Assembly: GCF_014648895.1 (NCBI RefSeq)
Contig: NZ_BMRZ01000003.1
Location: forward strand, 124,001-188,000
Length of the DNA stretch: 64,000 bases
Direction of reading: 5' to 3'
DNA from: Streptomyces tanashiensis
GTDB taxonomy: Bacteria; Actinomycetota; Actinomycetes; Streptomycetales; Streptomycetaceae
Both the position numbers and the translations under genes were made by a program. A model generated the notes under the pieces. That model was not told the origin of the DNA and did not search any database. It was given only the letters and a program-made list of their open reading frames with translations. Shown here one piece after another: positions 11,201 through 17,479 of the stretch (positions are counted from its first letter, which is position 1; each line of letters opens with the position of its first letter).

Positions 11201-11645
11201 TCTCGACCACGCCGCCGACCCTGGCGGGGGAGGGCCAGGAGCCCTTGACGAGCGACAGCCGCGAGCGGTCGAGCGCGGCGAACTGTGTCAGGTCGGGGTC
11301 GCCCTTGCGGGCGGCGGGCGGCTGGAGGGCGCGGGGCAGGGCGTACGGTCCCGAGCGCTCCAGCCGTCGTACGGTCACCGGAAGCCCCTCGAAGGTCTTC
11401 CGCGTCCCGTCCTCGACGGCGGCGTCGGCACTGGCCCGCTTCTCGGCCGGCACCTGGCCGCTCACGAGGAGCGAGGCGGCGGCCGCGGACCGGCCGCGCA
11501 GTCCGGCCTGGAGCGCCGCGTCCCCGATCGCGCCGGAGAAGGCGGCGAGGGTCGCGAGCACCGAGGTCGTCAGGAGCACGGCCAGCAGTGCCGCGGCGAG
11601 CAGCAGCCGGTGTGCCCTGACGCGCAGAAATACGAACCCCGTCAC
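8286..11645 (-). CDS. FtsX-type ABC transporter permease (about 1119 aa)
   Basis: First gene of the ABC operon. N-terminal TM segment (RLLLAAALLAVLLTTSVLAT) is followed by an extracytoplasmic domain of about 250 residues and a cluster of helices around residues 290-430. A second large extracytoplasmic domain comes next, then a C-terminal FtsX core including MAVAAAAAALAAVGFAVGSA and LVAAEQGLLIGIGLLVGIGL. I use GTG at 11645 (VTGFVFLRVRAHR), because AGGGGGA sits a few bases upstream and it begins at the expected TM segment. The same frame is open to a GTG at 11693, which lacks a ribosome binding site. Two such giant permeases plus one ATPase form a heteromeric transporter. Confidence 0.87.
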   Translation of the reverse strand: MTGFVFLRVRAHRLLLAAALLAVLLTTSVLATLAAFSGAIGDAALQAGLRGRSAAAASLLVSGQVPAEKRASADAAVEDGTRKTFEGLPVTVRRLERSGPYALPRALQPPAARKGDPDLTQFAALDRSRLSLVKGSWPSPARVGGVVETALPEEAARRLKVGPGTVLDLTDRLENRKVKARITGVYRPVDTADLYWQLDPAGGRGVRTVAFTTYGPLHVDPAVLASGALSSGDTTWLGSADFTGFTTDRMDALRATATEGPKKLAESTRAFGTTISASTALPTVLEQTQRSLLVSRSTLLIVAVQLVLLAAYALLLVARLLSTERSGETALLRARGGSRRRITGLAAVEALLLALPAALAAPLLSGPLTRLFAERSALSELGVHLDTSPSPQVWLVAAVVALCCAAAVVAPALAAGDGSVVSLRKARSAALPAPVRAGADLGLLAIAAVAYWQLQRPSTAGGTLGTDEAGGGSIDPVLVAAPALALLAGTVLTLRLLPPAAKLAERRAARGRGLSAALAGWQFSRRPLRGAGPVLLLVLAVAMGMLAIGQSGSWERSQRDQADFRVGTDIRVLGAGPGEPTQTERLAAVPGVKAVAPVHRTSLDVSGKNATVLAVDTRNAGGLLIRPDLSGVPAPDLLAPLTPEAVSRPGLPLPAGTRTLAVDLRTSSPEATPETRATAVLEDPSGIPYRQALGPLPSDGRTHRLSLDLGELTALPGSDPSRGSSGLLTLTGLELTGPIYAGADHTQVLHIERLATAGADGTTRTHSPAQLLSPWASVFEQSDDGVASGGGSALGRAGTAGPGGSPAPYSVSYPLTGPDTVHYLGPDEFTLLMSAPAPKAPERLSAVATETFMTATGAKPGDLIEVGIGGRQIDVTVARVVADLPTTGPGAQVASLSGSAATPEDGGALLLDLVSVNQFLTADSGGTATAAPTEWWLTTAPGHADEVAAALRARPNTDPAQILVRDEVAAELLGDPLGAGPNAALMAVAAAAAALAAVGFAVGSAGAMRERAAEFGVLRALGAPRRKLARLVAAEQGLLIGIGLLVGIGLGTALARAVVPLVVLTGQAARPVPPVLVELPLGQVALLLAGVAALPLAIVAGIALRRADPAVTLRHQGDN

Positions 11646-11749
11646 CCATCCCCCTGGACCCGCTGAAGTTTCCTCGGATGCTTTCAGGGGCACGCGCCGC
11701 TGGAAACCGCTTCCATACGGACCTTGATGGGATCGTGACCGTTATTCGG

Positions 11750-11767
11750 CGTTCCGTGTCCGGAACG
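11750..11767. promoter_or_regulatory. Inverted repeat upstream of the ABC operon
   Basis: CGTTCC-N6-GGAACG, a perfect 6-bp-arm dyad about 105 bp upstream of the first permease start and just beyond the globin stop codon. It could be an operator for the ABC operon or part of the globin 3' end; nothing decides. Confidence 0.35.
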
Positions 11768-11797
11768 TTTCAGTCCGTGCGACCGGTCGAGGGATCG

Positions 11798-12202
11798 CTA
11801 GCCGGCGGTGTTCACCATCGACGCCGCCGCGTAGGTCAGGTAGCGCCACAGCTCGGCCTCGTGCTCCGGGGCGAGACCGAGCGAGTCGAGGGCGTCGCGC
11901 ATATGGCGGAGCCAGGCGTCGTGGGCGGCCTGGTCCACGGTGAACGGGGCGTGGCGCATGCGGAGGCGGGGGTGGCCGCGGTGGTCGCTGTAGGTGCGGG
12001 GGCCGCCCCAGTACTGCATCAGGAAGAGGGCGAGGCGCTCCTCGGCCGGGCCGAGGTCCTCCTCGGGGTACATCGGGCGCAGCAGCGGGTCCGCCGCGAC
12101 GCCCTCGTAGAAGCGGTGGACCAGGCGGCGGAACGTGTCCTCGCCGCCGACCTGCTCGTAGAAGGTCTGCTCCTGCGCTGTTTCCCCGGGAATCTCGTTC
12201 AC
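11798..12202 (-). CDS. glbO: Truncated haemoglobin, group II (GlbO-like)
   Basis: 134-residue 2-on-2 globin. It starts FYEQVGGEDTFRRLVHRFYE (truncated-globin helix B region with B10 Tyr/Phe), continues with PMYPEEDLGPAEERLALFLMQYWGGP (E-F region with the group II Trp-Gly-Gly-Pro) and contains RMRHAPF, where the proximal heme-ligand His F8 lies. Family members bind O2 and NO and take part in redox or nitrosative-stress chemistry in the cytoplasm. Start is GTG. The gene diverges from the methyltransferase gene across a 96-bp promoter region. Length is normal for the family. Confidence 0.93.
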   Translation of the reverse strand: MNEIPGETAQEQTFYEQVGGEDTFRRLVHRFYEGVAADPLLRPMYPEEDLGPAEERLALFLMQYWGGPRTYSDHRGHPRLRMRHAPFTVDQAAHDAWLRHMRDALDSLGLAPEHEAELWRYLTYAAASMVNTAG

Positions 12203-12298
12203 CGTTCCATCGTCTCAGATGCCCGGCGGAGGACCGGAGGCCTAGGACCGCTCGGACGGGCGCTCGCCCGCGGCCCCGGAGGGCGGGAGAGTGGAGGC

Positions 12299-13270
12299 AT
12301 GGGTGCGCTGCGGGACGAGTTCGCCGAGGCCGGCGCGCGGGAGCGGCGTGCGCTGGTGCGGGAGGTCGAGGCGGACGGCGTGCTGACCGATCCCGCCTGG
12401 CGGGCGGCCTTCGCCGAGGTGCCGCGCCACCTCTTCGTCCCGTACTACTACGTCTCGGCGCCCGGCGGCTACGAGCGGCTCTGGTCCGGCGACCCCGAGC
12501 CGGGGCGCCGGGACCGCTGGCTGCGCGGGGCGTACGAGGACACGGCGATCGCCACCCGGGTACGGGACGGGGACCTGGTCTCCTCCGCCAGCCAGCCCTC
12601 CCTGATGGCGCTGATGCTCGACGCCCTGGAGGTACGCGACGGGGACGACGTCCTGGAGATCGGCGCCGGGAGCGGTTACCACGCGGCCCTGCTCTGCCAC
12701 CGTCTCGGCGAGGAGCACGTCACCACCGTCGACCTGGACGAGGAGATCGCCGAGTCCGCCCGCACCCACCTCGCGGCCTGCGGGTACCGGCCCGCGGTGC
12801 TCGCCGCCGACGGCGCCCGCGGCTGCCCGCGGCGCGCGCCGTACGACCGGATCGTGGCGACCTGCGCCATGCCCTCCGTCCCGTACGCCTGGCTCGCCCA
12901 GTGCCGGCCCGGAGCCCTGATCCTCGCCCCGCTCTCCACCGGGCTGATCCTGCTGAGGGTGCGCGACGCCGCGCACGCGGAGGGCCGGTTCCTCGCGACC
13001 TCCGCGTACTTCGTGGCGCTCCGGGGTGCCGCCGCCCAGCCCCCCGAGCAGGGGAATCCGGGGTACGGCCCCGCCGGGGACGAGCGCTTCCTCTTCCTGT
13101 GGGGACTCGTCGGAGGGGCCCTCGACCGACGCGAAGCGCTCTCGCTCTGGCTGCGCGAGCGGCGGCCGGAGCGGGAGCGCTTCGGGGTGACGGTCAGCGG
13201 CGACCGGCAGTGGGCCTGGCTGGACGACCCCGCAGGGCCCTACGCCTGGCCCCTGCCGGGGACCGCCTGA
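12299..13270 (+). CDS. PIMT-type (protein-L-isoaspartate O-methyltransferase family) methyltransferase
   Basis: 323 residues, longer than the ~210 of classical PIMT because of an extra C-terminal ~100-residue region. VPRHLFVP near residue 42 and SQPSLMALML near 100 are typical PIMT elements. SAM-binding motif I is VLEIGAGSGYHAALL (near 120) and motif II is VTTVDLD. The Streptomyces family of this length is often annotated as a methyltransferase rather than a repair enzyme; a role in isoaspartate repair or in modifying a secondary product or peptide remains open. ATG at 12299 has GTGGAGG immediately upstream. Confidence 0.85.
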   Translation: MGALRDEFAEAGARERRALVREVEADGVLTDPAWRAAFAEVPRHLFVPYYYVSAPGGYERLWSGDPEPGRRDRWLRGAYEDTAIATRVRDGDLVSSASQPSLMALMLDALEVRDGDDVLEIGAGSGYHAALLCHRLGEEHVTTVDLDEEIAESARTHLAACGYRPAVLAADGARGCPRRAPYDRIVATCAMPSVPYAWLAQCRPGALILAPLSTGLILLRVRDAAHAEGRFLATSAYFVALRGAAAQPPEQGNPGYGPAGDERFLFLWGLVGGALDRREALSLWLRERRPERERFGVTVSGDRQWAWLDDPAGPYAWPLPGTA

Positions 13271-13273
13271 CGG

Positions 13274-14647
13274 TCAGCCGAGCCGGATCGTGATCGTGGT
13301 CCAGGCGCCGACGTGCACCCGGTCGCCGTCCTGGAGCTGGACGGGGACGTAGGGCTGGATCGGCTCCTCGCCGCCGTTGACCGTGGTGCCGTTGGTGGAG
13401 TTCTGGTCCACCACCGCCCACGAGCCGTCCGGCTGCTGCACCAGCACGGCGTGCTGGTGCGAGACGCCCGGGTCCTCCGGCGGCACCGACAGGTCGATGT
13501 CGGGGGACTCGCCGGTGGAGTGCCGGCGGCGGCCGATGGAGACCTGGTTGCCCTGGAGCGGCAGGTGCTTGTCCGGCGAGTACGCGGGCAGGTTCAGGCC
13601 GGTGGCCTCCGGGCCGCTGCGCTGCATCATCGCCATGAAGTACTCGCGGTCGGGACCGATGACCGCGCTCCAGGTCAGGGGCTGCTGCTGCCTCGGCGGC
13701 TGGAACTGCTGAGGAGGCTGCTGCCCCTGGTGCTGCGGAGGTCCCTGGTGCGGCGGGGGCCCCTGGTGCGGGGGAGGTCCGTGATGCGGCGGGGGCTGCG
13801 GGACCTGGTGCTGCTGAGGCGGCGGCGGTCCCTGGTGCGGCGGTCCCTGCGGGGCCTGGTGCTGCGGCGGGGCCGGCGGCGCCGGCGGCGCCTGGTGCTG
13901 CGACGGCGGCGACAGGACCCAGTCGTCGTCCGCGCGCGGCTGCGACGGCGCGGGCGGGGCCGGAGCCTGGGCCGGGGCCTGGAGGTACGCGGGCGGCGCC
14001 GGCGGCTGCTGCGCCTGCGGGCGCTGCGGCGGGGCCTGGTGGTGCGTGGGCTCGGCGCCCAGCGGCTCGGCCGGGCGGTTCACCTGCGAGGGCCGCGAGC
14101 CCTGGTAGCCGAACGGGTCCGGCTGCTGCGGGGGCTGCTGCTGCGGCGGCGCGGGCGGCGGGGACTGGAAGCCCGGCGGCAGGTTCAGTCCGGGCGGAGG
14201 CCCGGGCTGCTGCGGCGGGACGTTGTGCGGGGCCAGCGGCGTGTACGAGGTCGCCGTGTTCGTGAGGAAGTTCCAGCGGCACTCCTCGCAGAACGGCGCC
14301 ATGTGCTCGCGCGGCGTGCGGCACTGCGGGCACAGCTCCGCCTGGGCCGTCGCGTTCGGGTCGCCACCGGGGCCGAAGCCGCCGGGGGCCGCGGGGGCAC
14401 CGGGAGCACCGGGGCCGAAGCCGCCCGGAGCACCCTGAGGAGCACCGGGACCGCCCGGGCCGCCGGGCGGCGGGCCCATCGGGGGCTGGCCCGGGCCGCC
14501 CGGGCCGGGGTATCCGTACGCGGGGGGCGGCGGCGGGGGAGGCGGCGGTACGGCACCCGTCGGCGCACCCGCCCCGGCCATGCGATGGCCGCAGACCTCG
14601 CACCAGTCGTCGGAGACCGACTGGTGTCCGTTCGGGCAGGTCGGCAT
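13274..14647 (-). CDS. FHA-domain protein with two N-terminal zinc ribbons and a Pro/Gln-rich linker
   Basis: 457 residues, last gene of the kinase operon. The N-terminus has two CxxC/CxxC zinc-ribbon units (CPNG..CEVC at residues 3-20; CPQC..CEEC near 100-120), each separated by Pro/Gly-rich sequence. Residues ~140-320 are a low-complexity Pro/Gln/His linker with PPHQGPP-type repeats. The C-terminal ~100 residues are an FHA domain with GRR, SHQH and STNGT phosphothreonine-binding elements in the right order. FHA domains read pThr on Ser/Thr-kinase substrates, so this is the likely phospho-reader partner of the PknG-type kinase encoded upstream. ATG at 14647 follows AGAGGGGGA. Confidence 0.9.
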   Translation of the reverse strand: MPTCPNGHQSVSDDWCEVCGHRMAGAGAPTGAVPPPPPPPPPAYGYPGPGGPGQPPMGPPPGGPGGPGAPQGAPGGFGPGAPGAPAAPGGFGPGGDPNATAQAELCPQCRTPREHMAPFCEECRWNFLTNTATSYTPLAPHNVPPQQPGPPPGLNLPPGFQSPPPAPPQQQPPQQPDPFGYQGSRPSQVNRPAEPLGAEPTHHQAPPQRPQAQQPPAPPAYLQAPAQAPAPPAPSQPRADDDWVLSPPSQHQAPPAPPAPPQHQAPQGPPHQGPPPPQQHQVPQPPPHHGPPPHQGPPPHQGPPQHQGQQPPQQFQPPRQQQPLTWSAVIGPDREYFMAMMQRSGPEATGLNLPAYSPDKHLPLQGNQVSIGRRRHSTGESPDIDLSVPPEDPGVSHQHAVLVQQPDGSWAVVDQNSTNGTTVNGGEEPIQPYVPVQLQDGDRVHVGAWTTITIRLG

Positions 14648-14688
14648 GTCGGTGCTTCCCCCTCTCGTCGTCCGGCCCGGTGGCCGGG

Positions 14689-16011
14689 CTACCTCTTGAC
14701 GCGAACGGTCTTGGTGGAGCGGGTCTCGAGTGTCATCTCGTCCGCTTCCGCGACCTTCGCCTTCAAACGCACAGTACCGGTCGCCGCGTCGACGACGTCG
14801 ACCACCTTCGAAAGCAGTTTCGCCGTATCCGCGTTGCCGGAGGCCGCCGCGAGCTGCACGGCACGGCCCAGTTTGGCCGTCGCGCCGTCGCGATCGCCCG
14901 ATTTGCGGGCATCGAGACCCTGCTGGATGACGTCCGCCAGCTCCGCCTGGCCCGTGTAGTGCGCGACCTGCGGGTTGATCGACGTCGACATCGCGAGGTC
15001 GTCCGTCCACACCGCCCGTACCAGTCCTTGAGACAGCGGGCGCGGATCGCCGCCCGCCGGGTCCGGGGCGATCAGGGAGACGCGGGCGGCGAGCATCTCC
15101 TGGCCGACCGCCGCCTGCGGCACCCGCACGCTCACGTGGTAGTCGCGGGACTCGTCGCCCCACGAGCCCGTCGGGTAGTCCCCGGCACGCGGCCCGGCCT
15201 CGGTGCGCCGCCCGGTGAGGTCCTCGACCGCCGGCGCCACCTGCTTCACGAACAGGATCTCGACCCCGACCGGGGTCCACAGGCGAAGGGCGACGTCCGC
15301 GACGCCCTTGCCCATCGCGTGCTCCATCATCGCCGTGAAGTCGGCGGCGAGCCCGGCAGGGTCGGCGACGATGTCGGCGGTGCCGAGGAGCGCCGAGGCG
15401 ATCCCGGTGACCTCCTTGACCTCCCAGTCCGTGCCGACGCCGCGGGCGTCACAGGTGAACCGGCCCGCGCAGGCGTCGAGCGCGGCCCGCAGCTCCTCCG
15501 GCGACTCGTGCTCGTTGCGGCCGTCGGTGAGCAGGATGCCGTGCCGGATGGTGAGCTCGGCGGAGGAGAGCAGCCGGTCCGCGAGGCGCAGCCAGGTGCC
15601 GATCGCCGTGCCGCCGCCCGCGGAGAGCCGGCGCAGCGCCTCCTTGGCCTCGGCGCGGGTCCGGGCGTCGGCGACGGCGAGGCCGCCGTTCCCCGGGTAG
15701 ACCTCCTTCGCCACGTGCGTCCCGGCGACGAGCGCGAAGTGGGTGCCGTCGCGCAGGGTGTCGACGGCGGCGGCGGTCGCCTCCCGCGCGCCGCGCATCT
15801 TGGTGGCGGGGTAGTCCATCGAGCCGGAGCAGTCGACCATGATCACGACTCCGGCCGCGCCCGCGTGGCCCGCGTGGCCGCCGCTCGTGCCGCCTCCGGT
15901 CGAGGTGACCGTGACGATCGCGCTGACGTCCCGGCCGCCCTCCGGCAGGAACTCGTTCTGGTAGACGTCCACCGAGAACCGGGGCGCGGTCGGCTTGGAG
16001 AAGTTCGCCAT
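14689..16011 (-). CDS. von Willebrand factor A (VWA) domain protein
   Basis: 440 residues. The N-terminal ~40 residues are a small beta-rich lead-in, then a VWA domain with a complete metal-ion-dependent adhesion site: DCSGS (DxSxS, near residue 61), GGGTAIG (Thr) and LLTDGRN (Asp). The C-terminal half has a beta-sandwich-like region and a helical end (ARKSGDRDGATAKLGRAVQL...). No signal peptide or membrane segment, so cytoplasmic. VWA proteins act as metal-dependent protein-interaction scaffolds. Its place between the PP2C phosphatase and the FHA gene suggests it is a scaffold or substrate in the phosphorylation circuit. Start ATG with GAGGAG upstream. Confidence 0.9.
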   Translation of the reverse strand: MANFSKPTAPRFSVDVYQNEFLPEGGRDVSAIVTVTSTGGGTSGGHAGHAGAAGVVIMVDCSGSMDYPATKMRGAREATAAAVDTLRDGTHFALVAGTHVAKEVYPGNGGLAVADARTRAEAKEALRRLSAGGGTAIGTWLRLADRLLSSAELTIRHGILLTDGRNEHESPEELRAALDACAGRFTCDARGVGTDWEVKEVTGIASALLGTADIVADPAGLAADFTAMMEHAMGKGVADVALRLWTPVGVEILFVKQVAPAVEDLTGRRTEAGPRAGDYPTGSWGDESRDYHVSVRVPQAAVGQEMLAARVSLIAPDPAGGDPRPLSQGLVRAVWTDDLAMSTSINPQVAHYTGQAELADVIQQGLDARKSGDRDGATAKLGRAVQLAAASGNADTAKLLSKVVDVVDAATGTVRLKAKVAEADEMTLETRSTKTVRVKR

Positions 16012-16067
16012 CTGTTTTCGGCTCCTCGTGCAACAACGGTGAAAGGGACGGGGATCGGCGACCGCTC

Positions 16068-17477
16068 TCAGGCGGATCCTGCCCCTTGCGGTGCGACGGT
16101 GAACGGGACGAGCGCGACCGTGATGTTGTCGTGGCCCCCGCCGTCCAGGGCGTGGCCGACGAGGACCTGGGCGCTGTGCAGGGGGCGGTCCGCGGCGTCG
16201 GCGGGGACGACCCGGGCCATGTCCTCGGCGCCCTCCGCGTAGTTCCACAGGCCGTCCGTGCAGACCACGACCACGCCGGAACGGTCCGGCTTGAACGCGG
16301 CCGTGTGCGGGTCCAGTTCGTACGAGTCGGCGCCGAGCCAGCCGGTGATGGCGTGGGCGCGCTCGTCCGCGTACGCCTCGGCCTCGTTCATCAGGCCCGC
16401 CGCGACCATCTGCGCGGCCCACGAGTCGTCCTCGGTGAGCCGGGCGGGCGGGGTGCTGCGGTCGTCCGGCACCCAGTAGGCGCGACTGTCGCCGACCCAG
16501 CCCACGACGAGCAGGCCGGCGGCGACGACGGAGCCGACGATCGTGCAGGCCGGGGCGTTGCGGTGGCGGTGCGGGTCGTGCTCCGCGCCGTCCTGACCGG
16601 GCTCCTCCGCGAGGGAGTTGACGGCCTCGGCGGCGGCCACGATCGCCTCGTGCATCGCCTGCTGCGGGTGCGTGCCCCGGGGGAGCGCGGCGAGCAGCGA
16701 GGCGCCGGCCGCCTCCGCGGCGGCGGCGGAGGCCTCGTCGGGGCGGGTCGCCGAGGAGACGCCGTCGCAGACGATCGCGAGGGTGGCGGGGGAGCCGTCG
16801 GGCAGGGTCGTCGACGAGACGGCGAAGGCGTCCTCGTTGCGGTGGTGGCGCAGTCCGCGGTCGCTGACGGCGGCGACGCCGGTGAGCTCCCGCTCCATGT
16901 GGTCGCGCTCGCGCGGCTGGGCGTGCCCGCAGTTCTCGCAGTACCCGTCGGTGTCCACCCGCCCGGCCCGGCAGGCCACACACAGCGCGGCGGCGGGAGC
17001 GGGGGCCGGGGCGGGGGCCGGAGCGGCAGGGGCCGGGGCGGCGGCCGGGGCCGGATCCGCCCGCACGGCGGCACGGGGGTCGGGCGCGGCCAGCTCGAAG
17101 TCCCCTTCAGGCGTGGGAGATCCGGGCGCGGGGGATCCGGGCGCGGGAGTCCCGCCGGGCGCTCCGCTCTCCGCCGGCGCCGGGCCGTCCGTGCGGACCT
17201 CCATCGTCGGCAGGTCGCGGCCGCCCGAGTCGGTGCCCGGGAGGTCACCCGGGTGCTGGGTCGCCGTCGAGAGCGAACCGGGGTCGCGCGGCGGGGCGGG
17301 CGGCCAGGCCACGGGGGTGCCGATCGCCACGGTCGGGCGGTCGGCACCGGCCTCGGCGGCCGGCACGGCCGACAGGTCGTAGCCGCACGCCCCGCAGTAC
17401 CGGTCACCCGACTCCAGCGGCTCCGCGCAGCCCGGGCAGGCGGCGAGTCCGTGCGACGGCTTGGGCTTCTGGGACAT
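16068..17477 (-). CDS. PP2C-family Ser/Thr protein phosphatase with two zinc ribbons
   Basis: About 469 residues. Zinc ribbon 1 (CPGC..CGAC, residues ~15-35) and zinc ribbon 2 (CVAC..CENC, around 165-185) flank a Pro/Ala-rich linker. The PP2C domain fills the C-terminal ~270 residues: HHRNEDAF, VCDGVSS (metal-binding Asp-Gly), VGWVGDSRAYW, VVCTDGLW and GGHDNITVAL are all present, so it should be active and metal dependent. It probably opposes the PknG-type kinase encoded directly upstream. GTG at 17483 would give a 4-nt overlap (GTGA) with the kinase stop and GTG at 17489 is also open; I list the ATG at 17477. Confidence 0.9.
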   Translation of the reverse strand: MSQKPKPSHGLAACPGCAEPLESGDRYCGACGYDLSAVPAAEAGADRPTVAIGTPVAWPPAPPRDPGSLSTATQHPGDLPGTDSGGRDLPTMEVRTDGPAPAESGAPGGTPAPGSPAPGSPTPEGDFELAAPDPRAAVRADPAPAAAPAPAAPAPAPAPAPAAALCVACRAGRVDTDGYCENCGHAQPRERDHMERELTGVAAVSDRGLRHHRNEDAFAVSSTTLPDGSPATLAIVCDGVSSATRPDEASAAAAEAAGASLLAALPRGTHPQQAMHEAIVAAAEAVNSLAEEPGQDGAEHDPHRHRNAPACTIVGSVVAAGLLVVGWVGDSRAYWVPDDRSTPPARLTEDDSWAAQMVAAGLMNEAEAYADERAHAITGWLGADSYELDPHTAAFKPDRSGVVVVCTDGLWNYAEGAEDMARVVPADAADRPLHSAQVLVGHALDGGGHDNITVALVPFTVAPQGAGSA

Positions 17478-17479
17478 CC

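Noticed and set aside
5413..11649. A single 2078-residue minus-strand frame across both permease genes
   Set aside because: Its left part (to 8286) is the real second permease. The right part reads the first permease gene in another frame and is Arg/Pro-rich without membrane segments, whereas the frame 8286-11645 gives a proper FtsX permease.
8301..11666. A 1121-residue plus-strand frame opposite the first permease
   Set aside because: Composition is Gly/Gln/Asp/Arg-rich with no domain, as expected for the complement of a high-GC3 gene.
13690..14180. CRISPR-like or other DNA repeat array
   Set aside because: The periodicity comes from Pro/Gln/His codons in frame within the FHA protein; units vary and there are no spacers.
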